From positions 87,670 through 151,669 of the forward strand of contig JAIXYO010000065.1 of the NCBI GenBank assembly GCA_027490215.1: a stretch of 64,000 nucleotides of DNA, in the 5' to 3' direction. This DNA comes from Rubrivivax sp. (lineage in GTDB: Bacteria > Pseudomonadota > Gammaproteobacteria > Burkholderiales > Burkholderiaceae_C). A program made the translations under genes and the position numbers. The notes beneath the pieces were generated by a model. It did not search any database and had not been told where the DNA came from. It saw only the letters and a list, made by a program, of their open reading frames with translations. This document shows positions 10,027-18,697 of the stretch, piece by piece. How positions within the stretch are numbered: position 1 is the stretch's first letter; every line of letters starts with the position of its first letter.

Positions 10027-11012
10027 CATTCGCGGTGGTCATCGTCAACTGGAATGGGGCGGCCGACACGCTGGCCTGCCTGGAATCCATTTATGCCGGC
10101 TCCGATCAGGCGCTGGCCATCATCGTCGACAACGGATCGTCTGACGATTCGATCTTGCGGATCACGAACGCGCTGGTGCAACAAGGCATCGAATTGCTTC
10201 GGGTTGCGCCCACCGTCATGCCCACGACGTGGGGCGGTGCCCGCGTCCTGCTGATCGAGGCTGGCGAGAACCTCGGCTTCGCAGCGGGTTGCAACCTCGG
10301 GTTGCGCGCCGCGGCTGCGACGGCCTGCGACGCCACCGTGTTCCTGAACAACGACACCGTGGTCGAAGCCGATGCACTCGATCGCATCGTGGCGCGGCTC
10401 ATCGGCGACCCCGCGTGCTACGCCTGCCTGCCGATGCTGACAGTGCACGGCAGCGACCGCATCTGGAATTGCGGCGGTGCGGTTTACCCGATCGGTGTGC
10501 GGCGCTATCACCTGGCCGGTCGGCCTCGTGCCGAGGGCGCGCAGCGCGGCGAAATCAGCTGCAGCTTCTTCACCGGCTGCTGCTTCGCGGTGCGTACTGC
10601 CGATTTCGCGGCCCGGGGCGGGTTCTCCGAGCGCTTCTTCTTTGGCGAGGAAGACTTCGAACTCGCGCTGTGGATGCGCGACCGCGCACTGTCGGCGGTG
10701 TGCCTGACGACCGCCGTGGTGCAGCACAAGGTCAGCGCGTCATTCAATGCGGCAGCGGGCCCGCGCCAGAATGCCCGGGTGTTCATCTACTACCTCAACC
10801 GCTTCATCCACATGCGCCTGCGCTTCGGTGCAGTGCGCTGGTGGTGCTGGCTCGCGGCCTACCTGCCCTATGTTGCCGTGCTGTTGTGGCGCAGCGGTCG
10901 CTGGTCACCGGGTGAATTGCGTGGCTTTCTGCGTCGTCTGGTGCAGCGGGCGCGGACCATGGATCGGGTGACCCGCGATGATTTCGAGGCGGTGATGGCG
11001 GGCCGGCTGTGA
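10023..11012 (+). CDS. Family 2 glycosyltransferase (rhamnosyltransferase-like)
   Basis: A 329-residue GT-A glycosyltransferase. It opens with VVIVNWNGAADTLACLES, the nucleotide-binding strand is VDNGSSDDS, and the metal-binding motif is FLNNDTVV (NND variant of DXD). GFAAGCNLGLR and the acceptor-side ED motif FFGEEDFELALW follow, all as in WcaA/WbbL-type enzymes that often transfer rhamnose. A hydrophobic segment near the C-terminus (WWCWLAAYLPYVAVLLW) suggests membrane association. ATG 10023 overlaps the flippase stop. The dTDP-rhamnose genes downstream make rhamnose a reasonable donor guess, not a demonstrated one. Confidence 0.82.
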   Translation: MTFAVVIVNWNGAADTLACLESIYAGSDQALAIIVDNGSSDDSILRITNALVQQGIELLRVAPTVMPTTWGGARVLLIEAGENLGFAAGCNLGLRAAAATACDATVFLNNDTVVEADALDRIVARLIGDPACYACLPMLTVHGSDRIWNCGGAVYPIGVRRYHLAGRPRAEGAQRGEISCSFFTGCCFAVRTADFAARGGFSERFFFGEEDFELALWMRDRALSAVCLTTAVVQHKVSASFNAAAGPRQNARVFIYYLNRFIHMRLRFGAVRWWCWLAAYLPYVAVLLWRSGRWSPGELRGFLRRLVQRARTMDRVTRDDFEAVMAGRL

Positions 11013-11995
11013 GTGCGGTTCCGCGTCTCGACTCAGGGCCGCGCTGCCGCATCTGCCACAGCCTCGGCCCCTTCCAGGATCACCGTGTGCGCGACATGAT
11101 GTTCGGCCCGGGCGAGCATTTCGACTACCGGCTGTGCGCGGCCTGCGGTTGCCTTCAGATCGCCGAGATCCCGGCGGACTTGTCGCGCCATTACGGCGCG
11201 GGCTATTACTCGTTTGGCGAGCGCACGACACCAGGTCGCCTGAGCGGTCTGCTGGTGCGCGCGCGCAACCGTCATCTCATCGGGCGCAAGAACCCTCTGG
11301 GCTGGGCGCTGGCGAAGCTGCGGCCTTTCCGCGCGCTGGCTTCGCTGCAGCCCTTGGGTTTGCGGCTTGACGTGCGCATCGTCGATGTCGGCTGCGGTAG
11401 CGGCGAACTCCTGCTGGCCTTGCAGTCGGCCGGCTACACACGGCTGCACGGTGTCGACCCGTTCATCGAGCAAGACCTCGACCTGGGCGGTGGGCTTCGC
11501 GTGCAGAAGGCCGAGTTGGAGGCCTTGCCTGCATCGGCGTTCGATCTGGTGATGTTCCACCATTCGCTCGAACACATCGTCGACGAGCCCGCGGCCTTGC
11601 GCGCGGCGCACCGACTGCTGGTGCCCGGTGGTCGCTGTCTGGTGCGCATCCCGACCGTCAGCTCGCACGCCTGGCAGCACTATGGCGTCGACTGGTGCGC
11701 GCTCGATGCGCCCAGGCATCTGGCGCTGCATTCGCGGCAGAGCATCGGTTTGCTGGCCGAGCGTTGCGGGTTCAGGGTGTCCCGCATCACCGACGATGCC
11801 GACGCCTTCCAGTTCTGGGGCAGCGAGCAATACCGACGCGGCATCCCGCTGATGCGCAGCGGCTGCCACGACATCGCGCCGGCGCCGGGTGCGTTCACGG
11901 CCGCGCAGTTGCGGGACATGGATCGCCGCGCCGATCGGTTGAACCGCGAGCAAGCGGGCGACCAGATCGCAGTCGAGCTGCAGCGCGTCGAATGA
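11009..11995 (+). CDS. Class I SAM methyltransferase with N-terminal Cys4 motif
   Basis: A 328-residue protein starting at GTG 11009, overlapping the previous stop. The N-terminal ~50 residues hold two Cys pairs (CRIC and CAAC) that look like a zinc-binding element. A methyltransferase domain follows, with motif I VRIVDVGCGSGELLLAL and the FHHSLEHIVDEPAAL / LVPGGRCLVRIPT segments. This arrangement is typical of the methyltransferases found in O-antigen and capsule loci, often annotated as Methyltransf_23. A 46-bp gap separates it from the next gene. The substrate is unknown. Confidence 0.8.
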   Translation: MSAVPRLDSGPRCRICHSLGPFQDHRVRDMMFGPGEHFDYRLCAACGCLQIAEIPADLSRHYGAGYYSFGERTTPGRLSGLLVRARNRHLIGRKNPLGWALAKLRPFRALASLQPLGLRLDVRIVDVGCGSGELLLALQSAGYTRLHGVDPFIEQDLDLGGGLRVQKAELEALPASAFDLVMFHHSLEHIVDEPAALRAAHRLLVPGGRCLVRIPTVSSHAWQHYGVDWCALDAPRHLALHSRQSIGLLAERCGFRVSRITDDADAFQFWGSEQYRRGIPLMRSGCHDIAPAPGAFTAAQLRDMDRRADRLNREQAGDQIAVELQRVE

Positions 11996-12041
11996 ACAGG
12001 CCGCTGCACGGACCCCGAGGCCGGTCGATCGCCACCGCCCG

Positions 12042-13154
12042 ATGAAGCTGCTGATGCTCGCGCCGGCCAGCGTGATCCACACCCAGCGCTGGGTCGAGGC
12101 GCTGCACGAGCGTGGTATTCAACTGGTGCTGGCGACGCAGCACGATGAAGGGTCGTGGCAAGTGCCGGACGGCGTGCGGCTGGTTCGCCTGCCGCACCGC
12201 GGAACGCCGGGCTACTTTCGCAATGTGCCTGCGCTGAGGCGGCTGCTGCGCGAGGTACGGCCCGATCTGCTCAGCGCGCACTACGCCAGCGGCTACGGCA
12301 CCACCGCTGCGCTTGCCGGCTTCCGGCCCTGGTTGCTGTCGGTCTGGGGCAGTGATGTCTACGACTTCCCGTACGAGGGCTGGCTCCAGGGCTGGCTGCT
12401 GCGCTGCAACCTGCGACACGCCGATGCGGTGGCATCGACCAGCGAGGCGATGGCGCAGCAGGTGCGCCGACTGGTGCCCGGCATCGGCCCGGTCGCGGTG
12501 ACGCCTTTCGGCATCGACACCGAGCGTTTCGCGCCGCAGCCGCAGCCTCACGAAGGCATCGTGATCGGCACCGTGAAGACGCTGGCGCCGAAGTACGGCA
12601 TCGATCTGCTGCTTCGGGCGTTTGCGCAGGTGCTCTCTGCTGCGGGCCCGAGCGCCTTGCTGTCGCTGGTCATCGTGGGTGACGGCCCGCAGCGCGCTGA
12701 GCTCGAGGCATTGAGCGCCACGCTGGGTATCGCGGCCCACGTGCGTTTCGCCGGTGCCGTGCCGCACGCCGAGGTGCCGCTGTGGTTGAACCGCTTCGAC
12801 CTCTACGTGGCCGCGAGCCGGCTCGACAGCGAGAGCTTCGGCGTCGCGGTGCTCGAAGCGTCGGCCTGTGCTTTGCCCGTCGTGGTCAGTGATGTTGGGG
12901 GCCTGCCCGAGGTGGTGGTGCAGGGCGAGACAGGCTGGGTCGTTCCGCGCGAAGACGTACCTGCATTGGCGCAGGCGATTCAGCGGCTGATCGACGCACC
13001 CGAAATGGGCCGCCGTCTCGGTGCAGCCGGGCGCGAACGGGTACTCGCGCACTACCGCTGGCAGCACAGCGTCGATGAGATGCTGCGCTGCTTCGAAGCC
13101 GTCATTTCGCACCGTGCGCAGCGGCGCACCGTGTCGGCAGGCACTCTCCAATGA
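12042..13154 (+). CDS. Family 4 glycosyltransferase
   Basis: A 370-residue GT-B retaining glycosyltransferase. The N-terminal domain begins MKLLMLAPASVIHTQRW, the acceptor domain continues to about residue 170, and the donor domain carries VIVGDGPQRAELEALS and the E-x7-E region SESFGVAVLEASACALPVV followed by SDVGGLPEVV. These mark a family 4 enzyme using a nucleotide-sugar donor. Its last bases overlap the start of the next glycosyltransferase (ATGA at 13151-13154). Donor and linkage cannot be read from the sequence. Confidence 0.88.
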   Translation: MKLLMLAPASVIHTQRWVEALHERGIQLVLATQHDEGSWQVPDGVRLVRLPHRGTPGYFRNVPALRRLLREVRPDLLSAHYASGYGTTAALAGFRPWLLSVWGSDVYDFPYEGWLQGWLLRCNLRHADAVASTSEAMAQQVRRLVPGIGPVAVTPFGIDTERFAPQPQPHEGIVIGTVKTLAPKYGIDLLLRAFAQVLSAAGPSALLSLVIVGDGPQRAELEALSATLGIAAHVRFAGAVPHAEVPLWLNRFDLYVAASRLDSESFGVAVLEASACALPVVVSDVGGLPEVVVQGETGWVVPREDVPALAQAIQRLIDAPEMGRRLGAAGRERVLAHYRWQHSVDEMLRCFEAVISHRAQRRTVSAGTLQ

Positions 13155-14185
13155 ATCAGGCGATGAACCTCGTCAGCGTGATCGTGCCCTGCCGCAACGA
13201 GCGCGCGCACATCGCCTCGTTCTGCGCCGATCTCGCCCGCCAGACCCTGCCTGAGGGTTGGGCCCTGCAGGTGCTGATCGCCGATGGCCGCAGCGACGAC
13301 GGGACGCGCGAGCTGCTGCACTCCCTGTGCGCCGACGACCCGCGCTTGCAGCTGATCGACAACCCGCAGCGCATCGTCTCCACGGGGTTGAACCGGGCGA
13401 TCGACGCGGCGCGCGGCGAGATGATCGTGCGCATGGATGTGCACACTGCCTATGCGCCCGACTACATCGCCGAGTGTCTGGCCGCATTGCAGGCGACCGG
13501 GGCCACCTGTGTCGGCGGGCCCTGGCGGCCAGTGGGCGAAGGCTGGCCGCAGGCGGCGATTGCGCTGGCGTTTCAAAGCCGATTCGGCTCCGGTGGTGCC
13601 GCCTCCCGGCGCGTGGATTACAGCGGCCCTGTCGATACCGTCTATCTGGGCGCCTGGCGCCGCGAGGATCTGTTGCGACTCGGCGGCTTCGACGAGTCGC
13701 TGGTGCGCAACCAGGACGACGAGCTGAACCTGCGTATCGTGCGCAGCGATGGCAGTGTCTGGCAGAGCGCGACCATCCGCTCAAGCTACGCGCCGCGCGG
13801 CTCGTTCGCGGCGCTGTTTCGCCAGTTCCACCAGTACGGCTACTGGAAGGTGCCGGTGATCCGAAAGCATCGGCTGCCCGCGTCGCCACGGCATCTGGCG
13901 CCGTTTGCCTTCGTGGCCGGGCTCGGCGGGCTGGCCCTCCTGGCGCCCTGGTCGATGCTGGCGCGTGCCGCACTGGTCGGGGTCATCGGTGTCTATGCGT
14001 TGACAGCGCTCGTCAACGGTGCCGCCCTCGCGCGCGCCCCGCATCGTCTGCGCGATACGGTGGGTATCGCAGCAGCGATCGCCTGCATGCATCTGGGTTA
14101 CGGCCTGGGCTTTGGGCGGGCGCTGGTTGAAGTGCTGCTGTTGAAGCGCACGCCGGGCGCCGCGGCTACTCGCCTGACACGCTGA
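13151..14185 (+). CDS. Family 2 glycosyltransferase, ExoA-like, with C-terminal membrane segments
   Basis: A 344-residue GT-A protein: VSVIVPCRNERAHI at the N-terminus, the nucleotide-binding VLIADGRSDDGTRE, and a DXD-like MDVHTAY. The catalytic-domain end is FDESLVRNQDDELNLRI, and three or so hydrophobic helices occupy the last ~90 residues. This pattern resembles ExoA-type transferases of succinoglycan assembly, which act at the inner membrane on lipid-linked precursors. It is translationally coupled to the family 4 enzyme upstream. The sugar transferred is not known. Confidence 0.82.
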   Translation: MNQAMNLVSVIVPCRNERAHIASFCADLARQTLPEGWALQVLIADGRSDDGTRELLHSLCADDPRLQLIDNPQRIVSTGLNRAIDAARGEMIVRMDVHTAYAPDYIAECLAALQATGATCVGGPWRPVGEGWPQAAIALAFQSRFGSGGAASRRVDYSGPVDTVYLGAWRREDLLRLGGFDESLVRNQDDELNLRIVRSDGSVWQSATIRSSYAPRGSFAALFRQFHQYGYWKVPVIRKHRLPASPRHLAPFAFVAGLGGLALLAPWSMLARAALVGVIGVYALTALVNGAALARAPHRLRDTVGIAAAIACMHLGYGLGFGRALVEVLLLKRTPGAAATRLTR

Positions 14186-14208
14186 CCTGACGCGCGGACA
14201 ATTCTCCC

Positions 14209-14928
14209 GTGAGCACAACGCCCCAGCACAACGACGAACCGATGGCGGTGGCCGAACGCTACGCCCGGCGTGCGGCGCGCGGTGTTGGCGACGAGCTCTA
14301 CAGCCCGTTGCGCCCGGAGGTGACGCTGGCGCGGCAGGAACGGCAGCGGGTCATGCTGGATCTGCTGTCTCGCCATTCACTGCAGCCACTGGACCAGTTG
14401 CGAGTTCTTGAGGTCGGTTGCGGCAGTGGCAGCAACCTGCTCGAGCTGGCGAGCCTTGGCTTCGACGCCAGTCGGTTGGTCGGTAATGAACTGCTGCCCG
14501 AGCGTGCAGCGGCCGCGCGCCGCCAGCTGCCGGCCGCGACCGTGCTGCACGAAGGCGATGCCACCCAGCTGCCGTTCCACGGCGACAGCTTCGATCTGGT
14601 CTATCAGTCGACGGTGTTCAGCTCGCTGCTCGACGACGTGTTCCAGCAGCGGCTGTCCGACGCGATGTGGCGCTGGGTTCGGCCGGGCGGTGCCGTGCTC
14701 TGGTACGACTTCACTTACAACAACCCGCGCAACCCCGATGTGCGTGGCATGCCGTTGACTCGGGTGCAGGCGCTGTTCCCGAGTGCCCGCATCGATGCAC
14801 GGCGTGTCACGCTGGCACCGCCGCTCAGCCGCCGTGCAGCGCGCATTCACCCGAGCGTCTGCCAGTGGCTGAGCGGGCTGCCACTGCTGCGAACGCATCT
14901 TCTCTGCTGGATCGGCAAACCCCGATGA
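14209..14928 (+). CDS. Class I SAM-dependent methyltransferase
   Basis: A 239-residue protein starting at GTG 14209. Motif I is [18 protein letters not shown] (about residues 65-82), followed by [10 protein letters not shown], the acidic motif [20 protein letters not shown] and [13 protein letters not shown]. It is the third methyltransferase of the locus and its sequence differs from the other two. Its stop overlaps the start of the aminotransferase (ATGA at 14925-14928), tying it to the same transcript. The substrate is unknown; methylation of the amino sugar or of the glycan terminus is possible. Confidence 0.8.
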   Translation: MSTTPQHNDEPMAVAERYARRAARGVGDELYSPLRPEVTLARQERQRVMLDLLSRHSLQPLDQLRVLEVGCGSGSNLLELASLGFDASRLVGNELLPERAAAARRQLPAATVLHEGDATQLPFHGDSFDLVYQSTVFSSLLDDVFQQRLSDAMWRWVRPGGAVLWYDFTYNNPRNPDVRGMPLTRVQALFPSARIDARRVTLAPPLSRRAARIHPSVCQWLSGLPLLRTHLLCWIGKPR

Positions 14929-16109
14929 CCACCCCGCCTTCAACCCCCTTCATCCCCTTCGCCCTGCCTGACATCGGCGACGACGAGATTGCCGAAGTCG
15001 TCGACACGCTGAAATCGGGCTGGATCACGACCGGGCCGAAGACGCGGAGATTCGAGGAAGACTTCAGCGCCTTCCTCGGTGCATCGAACCCGGCTGAAGC
15101 CCCGCTGCATGCGATGGCCGTCAATTCGGCCACGGCCGGGCTGCACCTGGCGCTCGAAGCCCTTGGCATCGGCCCGGGCGACGAGGTCATCACCACCACG
15201 CACACCTTCACTGCCACCGCCGAGGTGGTGCGCTACCTCGGCGCCGACGTGGTGCTGGTAGACATCGACCCAGCTACCTTGTGCATCGATGTGGCAGCCG
15301 TCGAGGCTGCCATCACGCCGCGCACCAAGGCAGTGATGCCGGTGCATTACGCCGGGCTGGCGGCCGACATGGAAGCGCTGCTGCCTCTCGCGCGGCGCCA
15401 CGGCCTGAAGGTCGTTGAAGATGCTGCCCACGCGCTGCCGACCACCTGCGGCGGCCGACTCGTCGGCACGCTGGCGAGCGACGCCACGGTGTTCAGCTTC
15501 TATGCCAACAAGACGATGACCACCGGCGAGGGTGGCATGGTGGTGACGCGCGATGCCGATCTCGCCAAGCGCATCCAGGTGATGCGGCTGCATGGCATCA
15601 ACCGCGATGCCTTCGACCGCTTCACCGCCAAGGTGCCGAGCTGGTACTACGAGGTGATCGCCCCCGGCTTCAAGTACAACCTGACCGATATCGCCTCGGC
15701 GATCGGCATCCACCAGCTGAAGCGGGCGATAGCCTTCCAGCAGGTCCGCGCCGACATTGCCGCACGCTACGGCGCGGCGTTCGCCGAACTGCCGGTCATC
15801 AGGCCGCCGCAGCCCCTGCCGGGCGATACCCACGCCTGGCATCTGTATGCGCTGCGTCTGGCCGAGGGTGCAAAGCTGACCCGCGAGGAATTGATCGAAG
15901 GCCTGTATGCCGCCGGCATCGGCTGCAGCGTGCACTACATCCCGCTGCATCTTCAGCCTTACTGGCGCGACCGATACCAGTTGCAACCGCAACAGTTCCC
16001 ACACAGCCAGCGGGCCTACGAGCGGATGCTCAGCCTGCCGCTGTACACCCGGATGGGACCGGCCGCGGTGCAGCGCGTCATCGATGCGGTGCGCTCCCTG
16101 CTGGGCTGA
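14925..16109 (+). CDS. DegT/DnrJ/EryC1/StrS PLP-dependent sugar aminotransferase
   Basis: A 394-residue aspartate-aminotransferase-fold enzyme that transfers an amino group onto a keto nucleotide sugar. It opens with the substrate-loop pattern [20 protein letters not shown], and has the PLP-contacting VEDAAHALP and the Schiff-base lysine in [14 protein letters not shown]. The latter is close to the NKTxTTGEGG form of C4-aminotransferases such as ArnB/PseC. ATG 14925 was chosen because it overlaps the previous stop. With the WbpM-like 4,6-dehydratase two genes downstream it could make a 4-amino-4,6-dideoxy sugar, which the WbpD-like enzyme might acetylate; this pathway is inference. Confidence 0.88.
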   Translation: MTTPPSTPFIPFALPDIGDDEIAEVVDTLKSGWITTGPKTRRFEEDFSAFLGASNPAEAPLHAMAVNSATAGLHLALEALGIGPGDEVITTTHTFTATAEVVRYLGADVVLVDIDPATLCIDVAAVEAAITPRTKAVMPVHYAGLAADMEALLPLARRHGLKVVEDAAHALPTTCGGRLVGTLASDATVFSFYANKTMTTGEGGMVVTRDADLAKRIQVMRLHGINRDAFDRFTAKVPSWYYEVIAPGFKYNLTDIASAIGIHQLKRAIAFQQVRADIAARYGAAFAELPVIRPPQPLPGDTHAWHLYALRLAEGAKLTREELIEGLYAAGIGCSVHYIPLHLQPYWRDRYQLQPQQFPHSQRAYERMLSLPLYTRMGPAAVQRVIDAVRSLLG

Positions 16110-16125
16110 TCGCGTCGACGCATCG

Positions 16126-16746
16126 ATGGCGAAGCGACTGTTCGATTTGTGGGCCTCAAGCCTCGGCCTGCTGCTGTTGGCGCCTTTCCTGGCGCTCATG
16201 GCCATCGCGATCAAGCTGGATTCGCCCGGGCCGGTGTTTTTTCGGCAGGTGCGGGTCGGGCGTGATGGCGTGGAGTTCCGCATCCACAAGTTCCGCACGA
16301 TGACGCACCGGGATGCTGGTGCCGATGCCGCCACCGCGCAGATCACCATCGGTGCCGATCCTCGCATCACCCGCGTCGGGGAACTGTTGCGCCGCACCAA
16401 GCTCGATGAACTGGCGCAGTTGATCGATGTCTTCGTTGGGCGCATGAGTCTCGTTGGCCCGCGACCGGAAGTGCCCCGCTATGTCGCGCTGTATCCGAAG
16501 CACCTGCGCGACAAGGTGCTCAGTGTGCGCCCCGGCATCACCGACCCAGCCTCGTTGGCCTATCGCGACGAATCAGCCCAGCTGGCGCGCGCGGCGGACC
16601 CCGAGCGCGAGTATGTCGAGGTGCTGCTGCCCGCCAAGCTGCAGCTGTCGGTGCGCTATGTGGAAGAGGCCAGTTTTACCGGTGATCTTCGGCTGATCGC
16701 CGCGACGCTTCATGCGTTGTTGATGCGCAAGCCGCCATCGCGATGA
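16126..16746 (+). CDS. Polyprenyl-phosphate sugar phosphotransferase (bacterial sugar transferase)
   Basis: A 206-residue monotopic phosphoglycosyl transferase that puts the first sugar phosphate onto undecaprenyl phosphate. The N-terminal reentrant hydrophobic helix (LLLLAPFLALMAIAIKL) is followed by SPGPVFFRQVRVG, then HKFRTM, RTKLDELAQLIDV and GRMSLVGPRPEVPRY. These are hallmark blocks of the PglC/WcaJ-C family; the usual catalytic Asp-Glu is represented by the TKLDEL segment. It lacks the long N-terminal region of WcaJ and so is PglC-sized. ATG 16126 follows the aminotransferase stop by 16 bp. Confidence 0.88.
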   Translation: MAKRLFDLWASSLGLLLLAPFLALMAIAIKLDSPGPVFFRQVRVGRDGVEFRIHKFRTMTHRDAGADAATAQITIGADPRITRVGELLRRTKLDELAQLIDVFVGRMSLVGPRPEVPRYVALYPKHLRDKVLSVRPGITDPASLAYRDESAQLARAADPEREYVEVLLPAKLQLSVRYVEEASFTGDLRLIAATLHALLMRKPPSR

Positions 16747-16797
16747 CGATATCGGTGACCTTGGTGTCTGGCATCGCGCCAACATAATCGGCGCCTC

Positions 16798-18675
16798 ATG
16801 TTCTGGCACCGCATCGATCGCTTCCTGGCCCGCTGGCGACCGCACCGCCGGCCACTGACGCTGCTCATCGACGCCGCGGTGATCGCCCTCTGCTGGAACT
16901 TCACCTACCTGTTCCGGCTGGGCTTCGAGCGCTGGTGGAGCCACCGGCCGGCTTACGACGGATGGGTGCTGCTGGGCGTCGTCGTGACCTACCTGTCGGT
17001 GTTCGCCGTGGCCGGTGTGCCCCGAGGCATGTGGCGCTTCTCGGGCTTCGGCGAGGTCAAGCGACTGACCTGGTGCTGCGGCATCGCGGGTGCGCTGTGT
17101 GCCACTGGTGTGTTGATGCTGCAGCTCTACCAGGTGCCGCGCGCGGTGCTGGCCTTGCACCCCATCGTCTCCCTGATGGGGCTGTGCATGACGCGCATCG
17201 CCTACCGCATGCTTTACGAACACGCCCGCGCGCAAATCACCGGTGCGAACGGCGAGGGCCATGGCGAGGTGCGGCGTGCCATCGTGATGGGGGCCGGCGA
17301 GGCCGCGCGGCTGCTGGTCGCCGGGCTGCCTCAGCAGGGTTGGACGGTGCTCGGCCTGCTCGATGACGATCCCGCCAAGCGCGGCGCGCGCATCTCCGGT
17401 GCCCCGGTGCTGGGCCGCTTCGACGAGCTGAGCGATCCGCGCGTGATCGCCGGTGCTACGCACATCATCACGGCGCTGCCGAGCGCCACGGCCGCCCAGC
17501 GGCGCCGTGCGATCGAGCTGGCGGCCGCCACGGCGCTGCCGGTGCTGACGGTGCCCTCGGTCAGCGAGTTGCAATCGGGCAGCGCGCGCGTCGAGCGCAT
17601 CCGTGCCATCGAGCCCGACGACCTGCTGGGGCGCGAGCCCGTGGTGCTCGACGAGGCTGGCATTGCCGAGCTGGTGTCCGGCAAGACGGTGCTCGTGACC
17701 GGCGCGGGTGGTTCGATTGGCAGCGAGCTGTGCCTTCAGATCGCTCGCTATGGCCCGGCACGGCTGGTGCTGTATGAGCTGAGCGAGTTCGCGCTTTACC
17801 AGATCGAGCAGCAGCTGGGCGAGCTGCATCCCGGTCTGCCGCTGGTGCGCTTGATGGGCGATGTGAAGGATCTGTCCCATCTGCGAGCCACCTTCGCGAC
17901 GCATCGGCCACAACTGGTGTTTCACGCGGCGGCGTTCAAGCATGTGCCACTGATGGAAGAGGACAACGCCTGGGCCGCGCTGCAGAACAACACGCTGGGT
18001 ACGCACCATGCCGCGCTGGCCGCGATGGAGAGCGGCGCCGAGCGCTTCGTGATGATCAGCACCGACAAGGCGGTCAACCCGACCAATGTGATGGGCGCCA
18101 GCAAGCGCGCCGCCGAGCGGGTGCTGTCGCACCTGGCCACGCAGGGCTCGGGCACGATGTTCTCGGCGGTGCGTTTCGGCAATGTGCTGGGCTCCAGCGG
18201 CAGCGTGATCCCGAAGTTCAAGGAGCAGATTGCCCGCGGTGGTCCAGTGACGGTCACGCATCCGGACATCACGCGTTACTTCATGACCATTCCCGAGGCC
18301 GTGCGGCTGGTGCTGCAGTCGGCGGTGCTGGCCCGCAGCGGGCAGGTCTATGTGCTGGACATGGGCGAGCCAGTGAAGATCGTCGAGCTGGCGCGCGACC
18401 TGATCCGTCTCGCCGGTCATCGTGAGCGCGAGATCGGCATCGTCTTCAGCGGTTTGCGACCGGGCGAAAAGCTCTACGAGGAACTGCTGGCCGACGACGA
18501 CCTGACACAGCCCTCAGCCCATCCGCGGCTGCGCATTGCACGGCTCAATGACGATGCCGCCGAGGGATGGATGCACGAGCTGCTGAACTGGCTCGCCCAG
18601 CCGCAGGACGGGCGAACCCCCGTTGATCAGCGCGCTGCGCTGGCCCGCTTCGTTCCCGAATACCAGCCGCGCTGA
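16798..18675 (+). CDS. WbpM/CapD-type nucleotide-sugar 4,6-dehydratase, membrane-anchored
   Basis: A 625-residue inner-membrane protein. Four hydrophobic helices in the first ~130 residues are followed by a CoA-binding-like Rossmann domain (VMGAGEAARLLVAGL) and a catalytic SDR domain starting near residue 302 with GAGGSIGSEL. The catalytic region reads STDKAVNPTNVMGASKRAAE, with Met where most SDR enzymes have the catalytic Tyr, as known for WbpM. The expected reaction is UDP-GlcNAc to UDP-4-keto-6-deoxy-GlcNAc. It ends the plus-strand block and faces the WecA-like gene across a 22-bp convergent gap. Confidence 0.9.
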   Translation: MFWHRIDRFLARWRPHRRPLTLLIDAAVIALCWNFTYLFRLGFERWWSHRPAYDGWVLLGVVVTYLSVFAVAGVPRGMWRFSGFGEVKRLTWCCGIAGALCATGVLMLQLYQVPRAVLALHPIVSLMGLCMTRIAYRMLYEHARAQITGANGEGHGEVRRAIVMGAGEAARLLVAGLPQQGWTVLGLLDDDPAKRGARISGAPVLGRFDELSDPRVIAGATHIITALPSATAAQRRRAIELAAATALPVLTVPSVSELQSGSARVERIRAIEPDDLLGREPVVLDEAGIAELVSGKTVLVTGAGGSIGSELCLQIARYGPARLVLYELSEFALYQIEQQLGELHPGLPLVRLMGDVKDLSHLRATFATHRPQLVFHAAAFKHVPLMEEDNAWAALQNNTLGTHHAALAAMESGAERFVMISTDKAVNPTNVMGASKRAAERVLSHLATQGSGTMFSAVRFGNVLGSSGSVIPKFKEQIARGGPVTVTHPDITRYFMTIPEAVRLVLQSAVLARSGQVYVLDMGEPVKIVELARDLIRLAGHREREIGIVFSGLRPGEKLYEELLADDDLTQPSAHPRLRIARLNDDAAEGWMHELLNWLAQPQDGRTPVDQRAALARFVPEYQPR

Positions 18676-18697
18676 ACGCCACTTGGGCAGCGCCGGT

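Noticed and set aside
16573..18420. Minus-strand open frame of 615 codons opposite the WbpM-type gene
   Set aside because: Gln/His/Arg-rich shadow of the real gene on the plus strand.
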